From positions 1 through 34,094 of the forward strand of contig JANNNB010000292.1 in NCBI GenBank assembly GCA_031398325.1: a stretch of 34,094 bases of DNA, read 5' to 3'. Position 1 is the first letter of the stretch. Each line of letters begins with the position of its first letter. Both the position numbers and the translations under genes were made by a program. This document shows, one piece after another, positions 15,243 through 24,724 of this stretch. The stretch comes from Sva-07 sp031398325 (GTDB lineage: Bacteria; Actinomycetota; Acidimicrobiia; Acidimicrobiales; Ilumatobacteraceae). The notes below the pieces were generated by a model. That model had not been told where the DNA came from. It was given only the letters and a program-made list of their open reading frames with translations, and searched no databases.

Positions 15243-16768
15243 CACGCCGCCCGACCGACCCGAAAGGTGCGCCGGAGCCCGGTACGCATCTCGAGTGCGA
15301 GCGCGACGTCGCGCTCGGCGACCGACGACGCTCCCGGATCGCGAAGGTCCGCGATGGTACGGGCCACGCGGCGAACCCGGTGGTAGCCGCGCCCGCTCAG
15401 CCGATCGGACTCGAGCTCGCGGCGGAGCACCGCACGGGCATCCGAATCGAGCGGCGCGACCACATCGAGATCGCGAACGCGGATCGACCGGTTCAAGCTG
15501 CCCTGGCGAAGCTCCGCAGCCAGGCGCGCCGCCGCGACGCGGGCCGCGACCACCACGGTGGACTCGTTCGGTTCCGTTGCGAGCAGTTCATCGATCGCCG
15601 GCCGCATCACCGGCACACGAAGGTCGAATCGGTCGACGATCGGCCCCGAGATCCGGCGCGAGTAGCGCTGGAGCGCTGAATCGGCGCAGACGCAGTCACC
15701 GGGGCCGCCGCCACCTCCGCCACACGGGCAGGGATTCATCGCGGCAACGAGCAGGAAGTCGGCCGGCAGGTCGACATTCACCTTCGCCCTGCCGACACGT
15801 ACCACCCCCTCCTCGAGCGGTTGACGGAGGGCGTCGAGCACCGAGGCAGGGAACTCCGCGATCTCGTCGAGGAACAACACGCCGCAGTGCGCCAAGCTCA
15901 CCTCGCCCGGCCGAACGACGTTGGAGCCCCCACCGATCACCGACACCATCGAACTGGTGTGGTGCGGCGCGCGGAACGGCGAACGATCGACCAAGCCGGT
16001 CGCCGGCAGCTGGATCCCTGCCGCCGAGTGGACCATCGTGACCTCGAGCGCACGGTCGCGTTCGAGCGGCGGCAGCAAGCCCGGCAAGCGCGAAGCAAGC
16101 ATCGTCTTGCCGGAACCGGGCGGCCCGACGAAGAGCGTGTGATGGCCACCGGCCGCAGCGATCTCCAGCGCCAGACGTGCGAGTGGTTGGCCGTGCACCT
16201 CGGACATGTCGGCGACGGGAGCCACCAGAATCGGCCGCGCCGATGGTTCGTGATCGGGCCACGGCATCTGCAGACCGAGCACGTCGACGAGCTCGGACAG
16301 CTTTCGCACGAGCCGGACCTTTCCGAGTGCAACCACCCGCGCTTCGGGCGCTGATTCGACCGGAACGACCACGTCGGACTCGCCGAGCGTGCCGACCATG
16401 GGCGCCACTCCGCGCACCGGTCGCACCGAACCGTCGAGGCCCAGTTCACCGATGAATGCGAGGCCCTCGACCGATTCACGGGTGAGCACCTCGGTCGCCA
16501 CGAGCACCCCGACCGCGATCGCGAGATCGAAGCCTGATCCGGTCTTGCGCTCCTGCGACGGAGCAAGGCTGATCGTGACCCGCTGCCGCGGCCAGTCCTG
16601 TCCGCTCGACAACACCGCCGCGCGGACACGGTCGCGCGCCTCGCGAATCGACTCGTCCGGCAGGCCGACGATGTTGAACGCCGGCAACCCCTTGCCCACG
16701 TGCACTTCCACCGTGATCGGCTGGCCCACAGCGCCGATCAGTACCGCTGACGAGATCGAAGCAAACAT
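15242..16768 (-). CDS. comM: ComM/YifB family Mg-chelatase-like AAA+ ATPase
   Basis: ComM is a hexameric helicase that promotes branch migration during natural transformation; YifB-type homologues are widespread. The 508-residue protein has an N-terminal Lon-substrate-like domain (GLPAFNIVGLPDESIREARDR split over residues 28-47, RVTISLAPSQERKTGSGFDL near 63-82) and then an AAA+ core. Walker A is GPPGSGKT at 215-222, and Walker B is GVLFLDEIAEF near 295. A cysteine cluster CPCGGGGGGPGDCVC precedes the sensor regions. The C-terminal helical domain has RVRRVARTIADL. The ATG has AAGGAG with a 5-base gap. The stop overlaps dprA. A start further upstream would need an unrelated frame and is not supported. 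Confidence 0.95.
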   Translation of the reverse strand: MFASISSAVLIGAVGQPITVEVHVGKGLPAFNIVGLPDESIREARDRVRAAVLSSGQDWPRQRVTISLAPSQERKTGSGFDLAIAVGVLVATEVLTRESVEGLAFIGELGLDGSVRPVRGVAPMVGTLGESDVVVPVESAPEARVVALGKVRLVRKLSELVDVLGLQMPWPDHEPSARPILVAPVADMSEVHGQPLARLALEIAAAGGHHTLFVGPPGSGKTMLASRLPGLLPPLERDRALEVTMVHSAAGIQLPATGLVDRSPFRAPHHTSSMVSVIGGGSNVVRPGEVSLAHCGVLFLDEIAEFPASVLDALRQPLEEGVVRVGRAKVNVDLPADFLLVAAMNPCPCGGGGGGPGDCVCADSALQRYSRRISGPIVDRFDLRVPVMRPAIDELLATEPNESTVVVAARVAAARLAAELRQGSLNRSIRVRDLDVVAPLDSDARAVLRRELESDRLSGRGYHRVRRVARTIADLRDPGASSVAERDVALALEMRTGLRRTFRVGRAA

Positions 16769-16807
16769 CGCTTCTCCTTGATGACGCGGCAGAGCCGCTG
16801 ACGGACA

Positions 16808-16970
16808 TCAGGAAAGGCGGATCGGGCCCCACGACCGGCGGTCCTCGATCGACGGATCGTCGACGGATCGCACGGTGAACGCTACCGGAGGGGTCTGACA
16901 GTCCTGCCCCGTCGCCTCGAAGAACTCGGGCGCCGCCGAATCGAGCGCGTCCCGTGCGACACTCTGCGCC
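16808..16970 (-). other. Coding-like minus-strand frame without a good start (possible gene remnant)
   Basis: Upstream of comM the minus strand is open and ends with TGA at 16808. The translation includes RDALDSAAPEFFEATGQDC and TVRSVDDPSIEDRRSWGPI. Its codons end in G or C far more often than not, like true genes here. No ATG, GTG or TTG lies before the frame runs into the lipoprotein gene on the other strand; the nearest is a GTG near 16995. It may be the 3' remnant of a lost gene, a small gene with a rare start, or chance. I do not recognise it. Confidence 0.25.
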
Positions 16971-17414
16971 GTGAAGACGGCTCGGGCGACCACCACTGCG
17001 GCGGTACGAGTCGTCGTCGGGGCGGCCACGATCGCGTCCTTCATCAGCGTGCTGGCCGCCTGTGGAGACAGTGAGGCGGGCAGCGCCGAGCGCTTCTGTG
17101 GCGAGATCGCCGAGAACAAGGACGAGCTCGTTGCGCCGACGCTCGAATTCAGCGACGACATCGAACCGTTCCTCGACCTCTACCGAGGAATCGGCGACCT
17201 CGCACCGTTGTCGATCGAGGCGGAGTGGACGAACCTCGTCGACGCGTACGAGACCGCGAGCACCGTGGTCATCGATGATCCCGAGTCACAGCAGGTCGCG
17301 GCAGCCGCGATCTACTCGTCGGAGGAATCGGCCGCCAGGATCGACAGCTGGCTGATGGCGAACTGTGCGGTCGACATCGGCCCCGTGGTCACGCTCGTGC
17401 CACACGAACCCTGA
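16971..17414 (+). CDS. Small putative lipoprotein
   Basis: This 147-residue protein starts with GTG (MKTARATTTAAVRVVVGAAT) and has a lipobox at SVLAAC, so Cys31 would be lipidated after signal peptidase II cleavage. The mature part of about 115 residues is acidic and helical (FCGEIAENKDELV, TNLVDAYETASTVVIDDPES, SSEESAARIDSWLMANC). Cysteines in FCGEI and MANCAVDIG may form a disulfide. It resembles the many short actinobacterial lipoproteins with a helical sensor-like fold, but I cannot name a family. It converges on clpP, whose stop is 27 bases away, with no obvious terminator between. Its function is unknown. Confidence 0.75.
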   Translation: MKTARATTTAAVRVVVGAATIASFISVLAACGDSEAGSAERFCGEIAENKDELVAPTLEFSDDIEPFLDLYRGIGDLAPLSIEAEWTNLVDAYETASTVVIDDPESQQVAAAAIYSSEESAARIDSWLMANCAVDIGPVVTLVPHEP

Positions 17415-17441
17415 GGTCGACTGCGGACGAGCCCCGTTCGG

Positions 17442-18035
17442 TCAGTGGATCTCGCCCCGGTGCAACAGCACCTTGTCGACGAGGCCGTAGTCCTTGGCAG
17501 CGTCGGCGGTGAACCAGCGGTCACGCTCGGAATCGGCCTGGATCTGCTCGAGCGGCTGACCCGAGTGCTGGGCGATCAGCTCGGCCATGCGCAACTTGGT
17601 GTATCGGAGCTGCTCGGCCTGGATCGCGATGTCGGAGGCCTGGCCACGGAGGCCGGCAAGCGGCTGGTGCATCATGATCCGGGCGTTCGGCAGGGTGTAG
17701 CGCTTTCCGTCGGCACCGGCGGTGAGGAGGAACTGGCCCATCGAAGCGGCAAGGCCGAGGCACACCGTCGCGACGTCACAGGAGACGAACTGCATCGTGT
17801 CGTAGATCGCCATTCCGGCGGTGACGGAGCCGCCAGGGCTGTTGATGTACAACCAGATGTCCTGCACCTCGTCTTCGCCTTCGAGGTAGAGGAGCTGCGC
17901 ACAGATCTGGTTGGCGATCTCGTCATTGACGTCGGAGCCGAGCATGATGACCCGGTTCTTGAGAAGTCGGTCGAACACTGCCGAACGAGGATCGAAACCA
18001 CCGTCGAGGGCATATGGCGCTGCGATGTCGGACAT
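17442..18035 (-). CDS. clpP: ATP-dependent Clp protease proteolytic subunit
   Basis: ClpP forms the tetradecameric serine-protease chamber fed by ClpX or ClpC. The 197-residue protein carries the catalytic triad: Ser98 in LAASMGQFLL, His123 in MMHQPLAG and Asp172 in ERDRWFTA. The handle helix lies at ASDIAIQAEQLRYTK. The N terminus is short with no obvious long propeptide, and FDRLLKNRVIMLG starts the core. Actinobacteria usually carry two or more clpP genes in tandem, often beside clpX; here it stands alone between unrelated genes. The ATG lies in an 86-base divergent gap with the next gene. I see no strong promoter motif or ClgR box there. Confidence 0.96.
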   Translation of the reverse strand: MSDIAAPYALDGGFDPRSAVFDRLLKNRVIMLGSDVNDEIANQICAQLLYLEGEDEVQDIWLYINSPGGSVTAGMAIYDTMQFVSCDVATVCLGLAASMGQFLLTAGADGKRYTLPNARIMMHQPLAGLRGQASDIAIQAEQLRYTKLRMAELIAQHSGQPLEQIQADSERDRWFTADAAKDYGLVDKVLLHRGEIH

Positions 18036-18121
18036 GGACCCAGACTACCGGCGAGGGCGGTCCGAGTAGTCGAACCGGCGGCGGCAGCCAGGGAGCCCGA
18101 GCACCAACTACCGTCGCGGGA

Positions 18122-19306
18122 ATGACGATCACGGCGGTGCTGGAACCCGCGAGCACGACCTCGATGCCCGGAGCGACCGTGCCCGTCACGCTCCGACTCC
18201 ACAACCCCGACACGACAGCGCAGATCGTCACCGTGCGTCCGAGCGGAAGCCTCGCCGAGTACACCGCGGTCGATGCGTCGTCGGTCATGGTCGAGCCCGG
18301 TGAATGGGCCGAGGTCGGCGCCGTGATCACGATCCCCTCGTCGCTCCAACCCGGCCACCACGTCTCGGAGATGGCCGTGACCGTGGGCGACCTCGACGTC
18401 AGCACCGCGGAGGCCACTGTCGACGTTGCGACCTTCGCCGCCTTCTCCGCCGGGATCGCCCCCCATACGTCGAAGTCGGCCTCGACCGGGCGACATCGCA
18501 TCACGGTGGTCAACGCAGGAAACGTGCCGATCGACGTGTCGCTGACCGCAACCGGCCACGATCCCTCCATCACCCTCGAACCAGACGTCGCGATGCTCTC
18601 CGTCGCCGCCGGGCAGAGTTCGTCGATCGACCTCGCCGCGGCCCCGCTGGCGAGGTTCTGGAACGGCGCGCCGGTTCACCATGACTTCGTCGTGACAGCC
18701 GTCGGCAGCGATGGGGAAACTGTCGAGTTGCCCGGCACCTTCGAGCAGCGTCCCCGGCTGAGGGCGTGGTGGGGGCCCGCTCTGGCCGGTGCGTTCGCCG
18801 CGCTGATGATCGGCGCCGTCCTCTGGTTCGCCGTGCTCGCTCCGTGGGTCGAATCGACCGCCGACGACGCCGCCGAGGAAGCGAACGCGGCTGACCGCAA
18901 CGCCCTGAACGCCAAGATCGACGAGCTGGAGGCGGCCGCTGCGGAGGCCAAGGAACTCCCGCTCGGCGACCCCGCGGACGTGCGCCTCGCAGTGGAAGCC
19001 GCCGCCGGAACGACTGAAACAGACTCGTTCCGCGTGGGTACCTCGATGGTCTGGTCGATCACCGACATCATCTTCCAGAACCCGACCGGTGCGGCCGGTC
19101 AGGTCACACTGCTGCGTGACGGCGAGGTCCTGATGGAATCGGAACTGGCCAACTTCCGTGATCTCGACTTCCACCTCGTTGCGCCCCTGGTGTTCGGCGG
19201 AGGAAGTACCGTCGAGATGGAAGTCACGTGCGACGCGCCGGGACCTGGCCAGGACTCGTGCTCGATCGGCACGACGCTCGCCGGCTTCACCGACGAGGCG
19301 GACTGA
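18122..19306 (+). CDS. Single-pass membrane protein: cytoplasmic Ig-like domains, coiled coil, external tail
   Basis: The ATG at 18122 gives MTITAVLEPASTTSMPGATV. The longer frame from 18014 would enter clpP and is rejected. There is no signal peptide. Residues 1-105 and 108-205 are two beta-sandwich domains (VPVTLRLHNPD; HRITVVNAGNVPIDVSL), of the type seen in actinobacterial proteins loosely annotated as hydrolytic. One membrane helix lies at about 218-242. An Ala/Glu-rich coiled coil follows at 247-278. The C-terminal domain (about 295-390) has Cys370 and Cys380, which would suit a disulfide outside. The Ig-like domains would then be inside the cell, which is unusual. GGGA lies almost against the ATG. 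Function is unknown. Confidence 0.78.
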   Translation: MTITAVLEPASTTSMPGATVPVTLRLHNPDTTAQIVTVRPSGSLAEYTAVDASSVMVEPGEWAEVGAVITIPSSLQPGHHVSEMAVTVGDLDVSTAEATVDVATFAAFSAGIAPHTSKSASTGRHRITVVNAGNVPIDVSLTATGHDPSITLEPDVAMLSVAAGQSSSIDLAAAPLARFWNGAPVHHDFVVTAVGSDGETVELPGTFEQRPRLRAWWGPALAGAFAALMIGAVLWFAVLAPWVESTADDAAEEANAADRNALNAKIDELEAAAAEAKELPLGDPADVRLAVEAAAGTTETDSFRVGTSMVWSITDIIFQNPTGAAGQVTLLRDGEVLMESELANFRDLDFHLVAPLVFGGGSTVEMEVTCDAPGPGQDSCSIGTTLAGFTDEAD

Positions 19307-19318
19307 CCGACCGCGTCG

Positions 19319-21523
19319 TCACGACGCGAAGCGGCCGCCTGCGGTTTGGGTGAGCGTCGACGACGAGCGGTCCGATGTGTCGGTGATCAGGACCTCGCCG
19401 GCCACCGAGTCGAACAGGTCGACCTGCCCGACCACGGTGACGTCGGCCGGGCCGCGAGGCGTGTGCGACATCACGATCACGGTCTCGACGAACGCCCCAG
19501 ACGCATCGACGTCGATCCGCAGTGGTGGTTCCTGACCCAGCCACGACAATTCGATCGTGACCCCGGCGGGGAATCCCGAGCCCTGGATCGCGACGACCTG
19601 CCCGCTCGACGCCACACCCGGGACGACGCTGACGACCGGAGGCGGTGCGCCGGTGCCCGCGACCGTGCCGTACACCACGCTGCCATCCGAGAGCGACGCC
19701 ACGATCTGGGCCGACGCGTAGCCGTCCGAGACCGGCGCGTAGGACACGGCGAGGTCGCACGAGCCAGCCGGCGGGACCGGCGACGCGTCGCATGCGTTCT
19801 CCAACACACTGAACGCCCCGTCGGGGTCGCCATCGAACGTGACTGCGGTGACCGAGACGGCGTTGTCGGTCGGGTTGGAGACCGAGAACGTCGCCGTCTG
19901 GCGTCCGGCATCGACGATCGTCGGCGAGAACTCGACACCGCTCGGAACGAACGCCACGAACTCGATCGGGCCGGTCGAGAACGTGGGCGTCGAGCCCGTA
20001 CCGACCGGACGGGAACCGTTCCCGCTCGAACCGGATCCGGACGCGCTGGGCGGACGTGAACCGGACGAAGATGCCGGAGGTGCCGGGCGACCCGGGCTGG
20101 ATGTGGTTGCCGGGATGGTCGTCGGTGGCGGCCCGCCGGCGGTCGGCGGCAGCGATGGCCGCGTGGCGGTCGACGGCGGCGGGGCGGACCCGCCCGACGG
20201 CGTGGTGGTGGGCGTGCCTGGTGCTCCCGGCGTCGTGGTGGTCACGGCCGGCTCGTCTTGGACGGTTGGCCGGGCCCACACGTGCGCGCCGGTGCCGAAT
20301 CGAGTGTCGGACGACAGAGCCGCACCGCTCGTGTGGTCGAAGACGGCCACACTGCCGTCGCCTGACACCACCGGTCCGGTGACCGAGGGACCCGCCGATG
20401 TCGATCCGTCGACGCCGATCGACAACGTGGCCTCGCTGGTGTCGGCGAACGGCGTATCGCCTCCGCCCACCCAACGTTGCAGCTCTACCCCGGTCGGGGT
20501 GTCGTGCACCACGGCCGTGCCGTCACCCGAGATCGACGGCCGGGACGCGTCGTCCACGAGCACATCGGCGGTTCCGGCGGCGCGGTCGACGACGACGACG
20601 AACGGTGTCTGCGAGGTCGCGGAACCGCTCGCATCGATGTCGTCGCTGCTCGACTCGTACACGACGATCCGACCATTGCCGGAAACAGACGGCCAGGCGG
20701 AGTCACCGGTTCCCGGACCACCGGTCGTGGACGCTGACACCAACTCCGTCGCAGCCACCTGCGGGCCGGCATCGTCGGGATCGTCGTTCCACGCGAAGAC
20801 GTTCGCCGGGTCGGGTTCGTAGCCGACCGATCCCGGCCCGGCGACGAAGACCACCACGGTGCCGTCGTCGGACACATCGACCGTCGATCCGGTCGCGACG
20901 GGGTCGGAGCCGACGATCGACGCCGGCATCGGGATGACCATCTCGTCGTATCCGGTGGACGATGCGACATAGCGCGTGATCGTGCGTCCCGTCGACCACA
21001 CGATCACCGATCCGTCGTCCGAGAGTGCCGGAGCGGCGAGGGCGCCGGTCGGGTCCGCCGAGGCGGTGACCGTGTCGACGACCTCCGTCGACCCGATCAG
21101 CGCGCCACCGGGGTTGGTGCAACGGTCGAGGGCGATCAACCTCACCTGGCCCCCTGAAACGGGCACGGAGTAGGCGACGACGCAGCCGTTCCCGCTGACA
21201 CCGGGATGCAGGCTCGGCTCGTCGGGCACACGCTGGGTGGTCTCGGCCTGCCGGTTGCGGATCGTCACGACGGCGGTCGACACCGGTGCGGTCGGTGGCG
21301 AAGGGGTGGTCGAAGTCGTCGAGGTCGTCGAGGTCGGATCATCCAGGGTCAGGGACGAGTCGAAGACGACGATCGAACCGTCGTCGGACACCCTCGGCCC
21401 CAGGTTGTCCGGGGTGCTCGGCGCACCATCGGTGGTGGCCGACACGATCTCGATGGTGGAGGATGCCGGTTGTGCGCTGCCCGGGCTGCTCAGGGCCGCG
21501 CCCGCACCGACGACGCCGAGCAC
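19319..21523 (-). CDS. Large exported protein with propeller-like repeats, Pro/Thr linker and two C-terminal beta domains
   Basis: This protein of about 734 residues is probably secreted. The N-terminal 420 residues contain recurrent SDDGSIVVFDS, SGNGCVVAYS, SDDGSVIVWST, SGNGRIVVYES and SGDGSVAVFDH motifs, as in TolB/WD40-like propellers. A Thr run (TSTTSTTSTTPSPP) interrupts blade one near residue 64. A Pro/Thr/Gly/Ser-rich linker spans about 425-520. A choice-of-anchor-D-like domain follows (about 530-626, ending SYAPVSDGYASAQIVASLSD). An IPT/TIG-like domain at about 627-716 closes it. The annotated GTG at 21523 gives MLGVVGAGAALSSPGSAQPA, which lacks a basic N-region. The in-frame upstream codons, back to a TAG at 21584-21586, encode a better signal peptide but contain no ATG, GTG or TTG. 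The start is therefore uncertain. It converges on the gene ending at 19306. Confidence 0.72.
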   Translation of the reverse strand: MLGVVGAGAALSSPGSAQPASSTIEIVSATTDGAPSTPDNLGPRVSDDGSIVVFDSSLTLDDPTSTTSTTSTTPSPPTAPVSTAVVTIRNRQAETTQRVPDEPSLHPGVSGNGCVVAYSVPVSGGQVRLIALDRCTNPGGALIGSTEVVDTVTASADPTGALAAPALSDDGSVIVWSTGRTITRYVASSTGYDEMVIPMPASIVGSDPVATGSTVDVSDDGTVVVFVAGPGSVGYEPDPANVFAWNDDPDDAGPQVAATELVSASTTGGPGTGDSAWPSVSGNGRIVVYESSSDDIDASGSATSQTPFVVVVDRAAGTADVLVDDASRPSISGDGTAVVHDTPTGVELQRWVGGGDTPFADTSEATLSIGVDGSTSAGPSVTGPVVSGDGSVAVFDHTSGAALSSDTRFGTGAHVWARPTVQDEPAVTTTTPGAPGTPTTTPSGGSAPPPSTATRPSLPPTAGGPPPTTIPATTSSPGRPAPPASSSGSRPPSASGSGSSGNGSRPVGTGSTPTFSTGPIEFVAFVPSGVEFSPTIVDAGRQTATFSVSNPTDNAVSVTAVTFDGDPDGAFSVLENACDASPVPPAGSCDLAVSYAPVSDGYASAQIVASLSDGSVVYGTVAGTGAPPPVVSVVPGVASSGQVVAIQGSGFPAGVTIELSWLGQEPPLRIDVDASGAFVETVIVMSHTPRGPADVTVVGQVDLFDSVAGEVLITDTSDRSSSTLTQTAGGRFAS

Positions 21524-21608
21524 GGCGGCGATGGCACCCCAACGGGCCCACCCGAACGGGATCGAAGAACTCGTGAGGCCACGCTAGTGGCACTCCGAGG
21601 CCCACCAC

Positions 21609-21649
21609 CAGCGGGTCCCGGCGTCGTCGCACGCTGCAACGACCCGCTG
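21609..21649 (-). terminator. Inverted repeat after the threonine-synthase-like gene
   Basis: CAGCGGGTC at 21609-21617 and GACCCGCTG at 21641-21649 are perfect 9-base arms with a 23-base loop, starting 23 bases past the stop at 21672 in the minus direction. No T-tract follows. It is placed to end the PLP-enzyme transcript before the exported-protein gene. Confidence 0.35.
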
Positions 21650-21667
21650 CACGGACCCGCTGCACGG
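21642..21667. repeat. 13-bp unit repeated twice in tandem
   Basis: ACCCGCTGCACGG occurs at 21642-21654 and again at 21655-21667, right after the PLP-enzyme stop. The first copy provides one arm of the inverted repeat at 21609-21649, so the duplication offers an alternative stem. It is probably a simple slippage duplication. Confidence 0.6.
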
Positions 21668-21671
21668 AGTC

Positions 21672-22975
21672 TCAGCGGGCGACGCCCGTCATTGCGATCG
21701 CAATCCGCTCGTCGTCGCCGAGACGACCGCTGCCCGCCGCTGTCCGGAGCTCGAGCACGCCTGCGAGTGCCGCCGACCCGGTCGGGCTCGCGTCGTACCC
21801 TGCGTCCCGAGCGAGCCCGTGAGCGCGTTCGATGTGCTCTTCCGTGGCGACCACGGGTGATCCTCCGTTGCGTCGCATCGCGTCGAAGACACCGATCCAG
21901 TCGTACGTCTCGTCGTCCAGGATCCCGTCGGCGACCGAGTGCGGTTCCGGCCACACCGTCATGACGTCGCCCCAATGTTGCGCCGGTCGGGCGTACCGGC
22001 TCGCGCGGTCCCACGCAAGCGCGATCGGGGCGCAGCCTGCTGCCTGCACCGCGTGCAACGCCACGGATGACCCGTCGGCATCGAGCCCGTCGCTCAGACA
22101 CGTTGCGAGCGCTCCCCCGCCGACCTGGGCGAACACCCGGTCGAGCCGCACGCCGAGATGTTTGGCCTGTGCCGCGATCTCCCATCCGATCGTTCGACCG
22201 CCGTCGAGACAGAGCGCGTTCTCCGGACCTTGCACGGTGAACGGAACCGAGCCTGCCTCGACCGCTTCACGGAACCGGTGCATGGCCGGGTCACCCGGCG
22301 GATCGGTGGGGAGCCGCTCGCAGCGATGGATCGTGGCACCCAGCGCGTCGAGGCGGTCGCCGAAGGCAGCGTCCATCCACGTGGGAACGTAGACGTCGAT
22401 CGGCCACTCGACCGCCCTGGCGAGCGTCGCGGCGGCAAGGGCAGCGTTCCCACACGACGCGATCGCCAGGCGCGGACGGTCGAGCAGCAGGCCGACGATC
22501 TCGGCGGCGCGCAGGTGCACCAGGATCGACATCAGGTGTCGCGCCTTCTGGCTGCCGGCAACGCCGTGGGTCTCGTCCTTCACCCACACACCACCGTCGG
22601 TGCTGAAACCCAGGGAGTCGGAGAGTTCGTCGGAACGTCCGAACGGCGTCACCCGGAAGCCGACCCCATCGACGGTCGCAACGGCGCGGTCGAGTTCCTC
22701 GACCAACCGCCGCCGATCGTCCGACCTCATCCCGTGAGCTTCCGCGAATGCGGCCCACGCGAACCGATGGTCGAACGCCACGAACGGGTTCGAACCACCG
22801 TTCCCGTGAACCTGTTGCGCACCCTCGTGCGCAACGAGTTCACGAGACCGGAGCCGGAGCAGGTGGTGACGGTCGGTCAGCGTGGCGCTCGGGCAGCGGA
22901 ACGGGAACGGATCGGCGATGCTTCGCGTCGCGCCACACACTGCGCACTCCCACCCGAGCGCCGACATCTCCGTCA

Positions 22976-22976
<1 letters not shown>
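21672..22976 (-). CDS. Threonine synthase-like PLP enzyme with N-terminal zinc ribbon
   Basis: This fold-type-II PLP enzyme of 434 residues has an unknown reaction. The ATG at 22976 overlaps the stop of the preceding gene as TGATG. Residues 8-30 form a zinc-ribbon-like motif (WECAVCGAT, FRCP) as in actinobacterial threonine synthases. The likely PLP lysine is Lys144 in VKDETHGVAGSQKARHL; threonine synthases have NPTGSFKDR there, so the family is related but not standard. SCGNAALAAATLA is the substrate loop, and QVGGGALATCLSDGLDADG matches the phosphate-binding loop. The C terminus has SPTGSAALAGVLEL. Bases 22805-22844, coding residues 45-57, form a palindrome. Alternatives are a dehydratase or ammonia-lyase acting with the adjacent enzyme. 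Confidence 0.75.
22805..22844. repeat. 40-nt palindrome inside the PLP-enzyme reading frame
   Basis: CGTGAAC (22805-22811) and TTGCGCAC (22815-22822) pair with GTGCGCAA (22827-22834) and GTTCACG (22838-22844) around a 4-base loop. The three-base gaps on either side pair partly. It encodes roughly RELVAHEGAQQVHG between the zinc ribbon and the catalytic domain, a stretch that appears extra relative to other threonine-synthase-like proteins. Confidence 0.7.
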
Positions 22977-24526
<1,550 letters not shown>

Positions 24527-24585
24527 TTTGACATTCTGTCAAGCGAGTCCGCCTGCCGCTCGACGTTCGGGCGGGTTCTCCACGC

Positions 24586-24629
24586 AAGTGTGAACTCACA
24601 CGTCGAAATCGACGCGTGCAGTCACACCT
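24586..24629. repeat. Palindromic 44-nt element, copy 3
   Basis: AAGTGTGA at 24586-24593, 8-base spacer, core GTCGAAATCGAC at 24602-24613, 8-base spacer, TCACACCT at 24622-24629. The core and left arm are identical to those of copy 4, which starts 82 bases further on. It lies 60 bases upstream of the start of the cysteine-synthase-like gene. Confidence 0.85.
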
Positions 24630-24667
24630 GCGTGCTGGATCTGACACACGGCCCCGGGTCCCGCCCG

Positions 24668-24711
24668 AAGTGTGAGCGAACGCGTCGAAATCGACCTGTG
24701 CGGTCACACTT
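24668..24711. repeat. Palindromic 44-nt element, copy 4 (most symmetric)
   Basis: AAGTGTGA at 24668-24675, 8-base spacer, core GTCGAAATCGAC at 24684-24695, 8-base spacer, TCACACTT at 24704-24711. The outer arms are perfect 8-base complements, and the core closes on a two-base turn. It ends 13 bases before the DUF2461 stop codon on the minus strand. With copy 3 it fills most of the 198-base gap between two minus-strand genes. Confidence 0.88.
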
Positions 24712-24724
24712 CGCTGCTGGGCGG

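Noticed and set aside
16786..16798. Small GCGGC/GCCGC hairpin before comM
   Set aside because: A five-base GC stem is expected by chance at this base composition.
17672..19174. Minus-strand frame of 500 codons opposite the membrane protein and clpP
   Set aside because: Low-complexity composition; both overlapped genes have clear coding evidence in their own frames.
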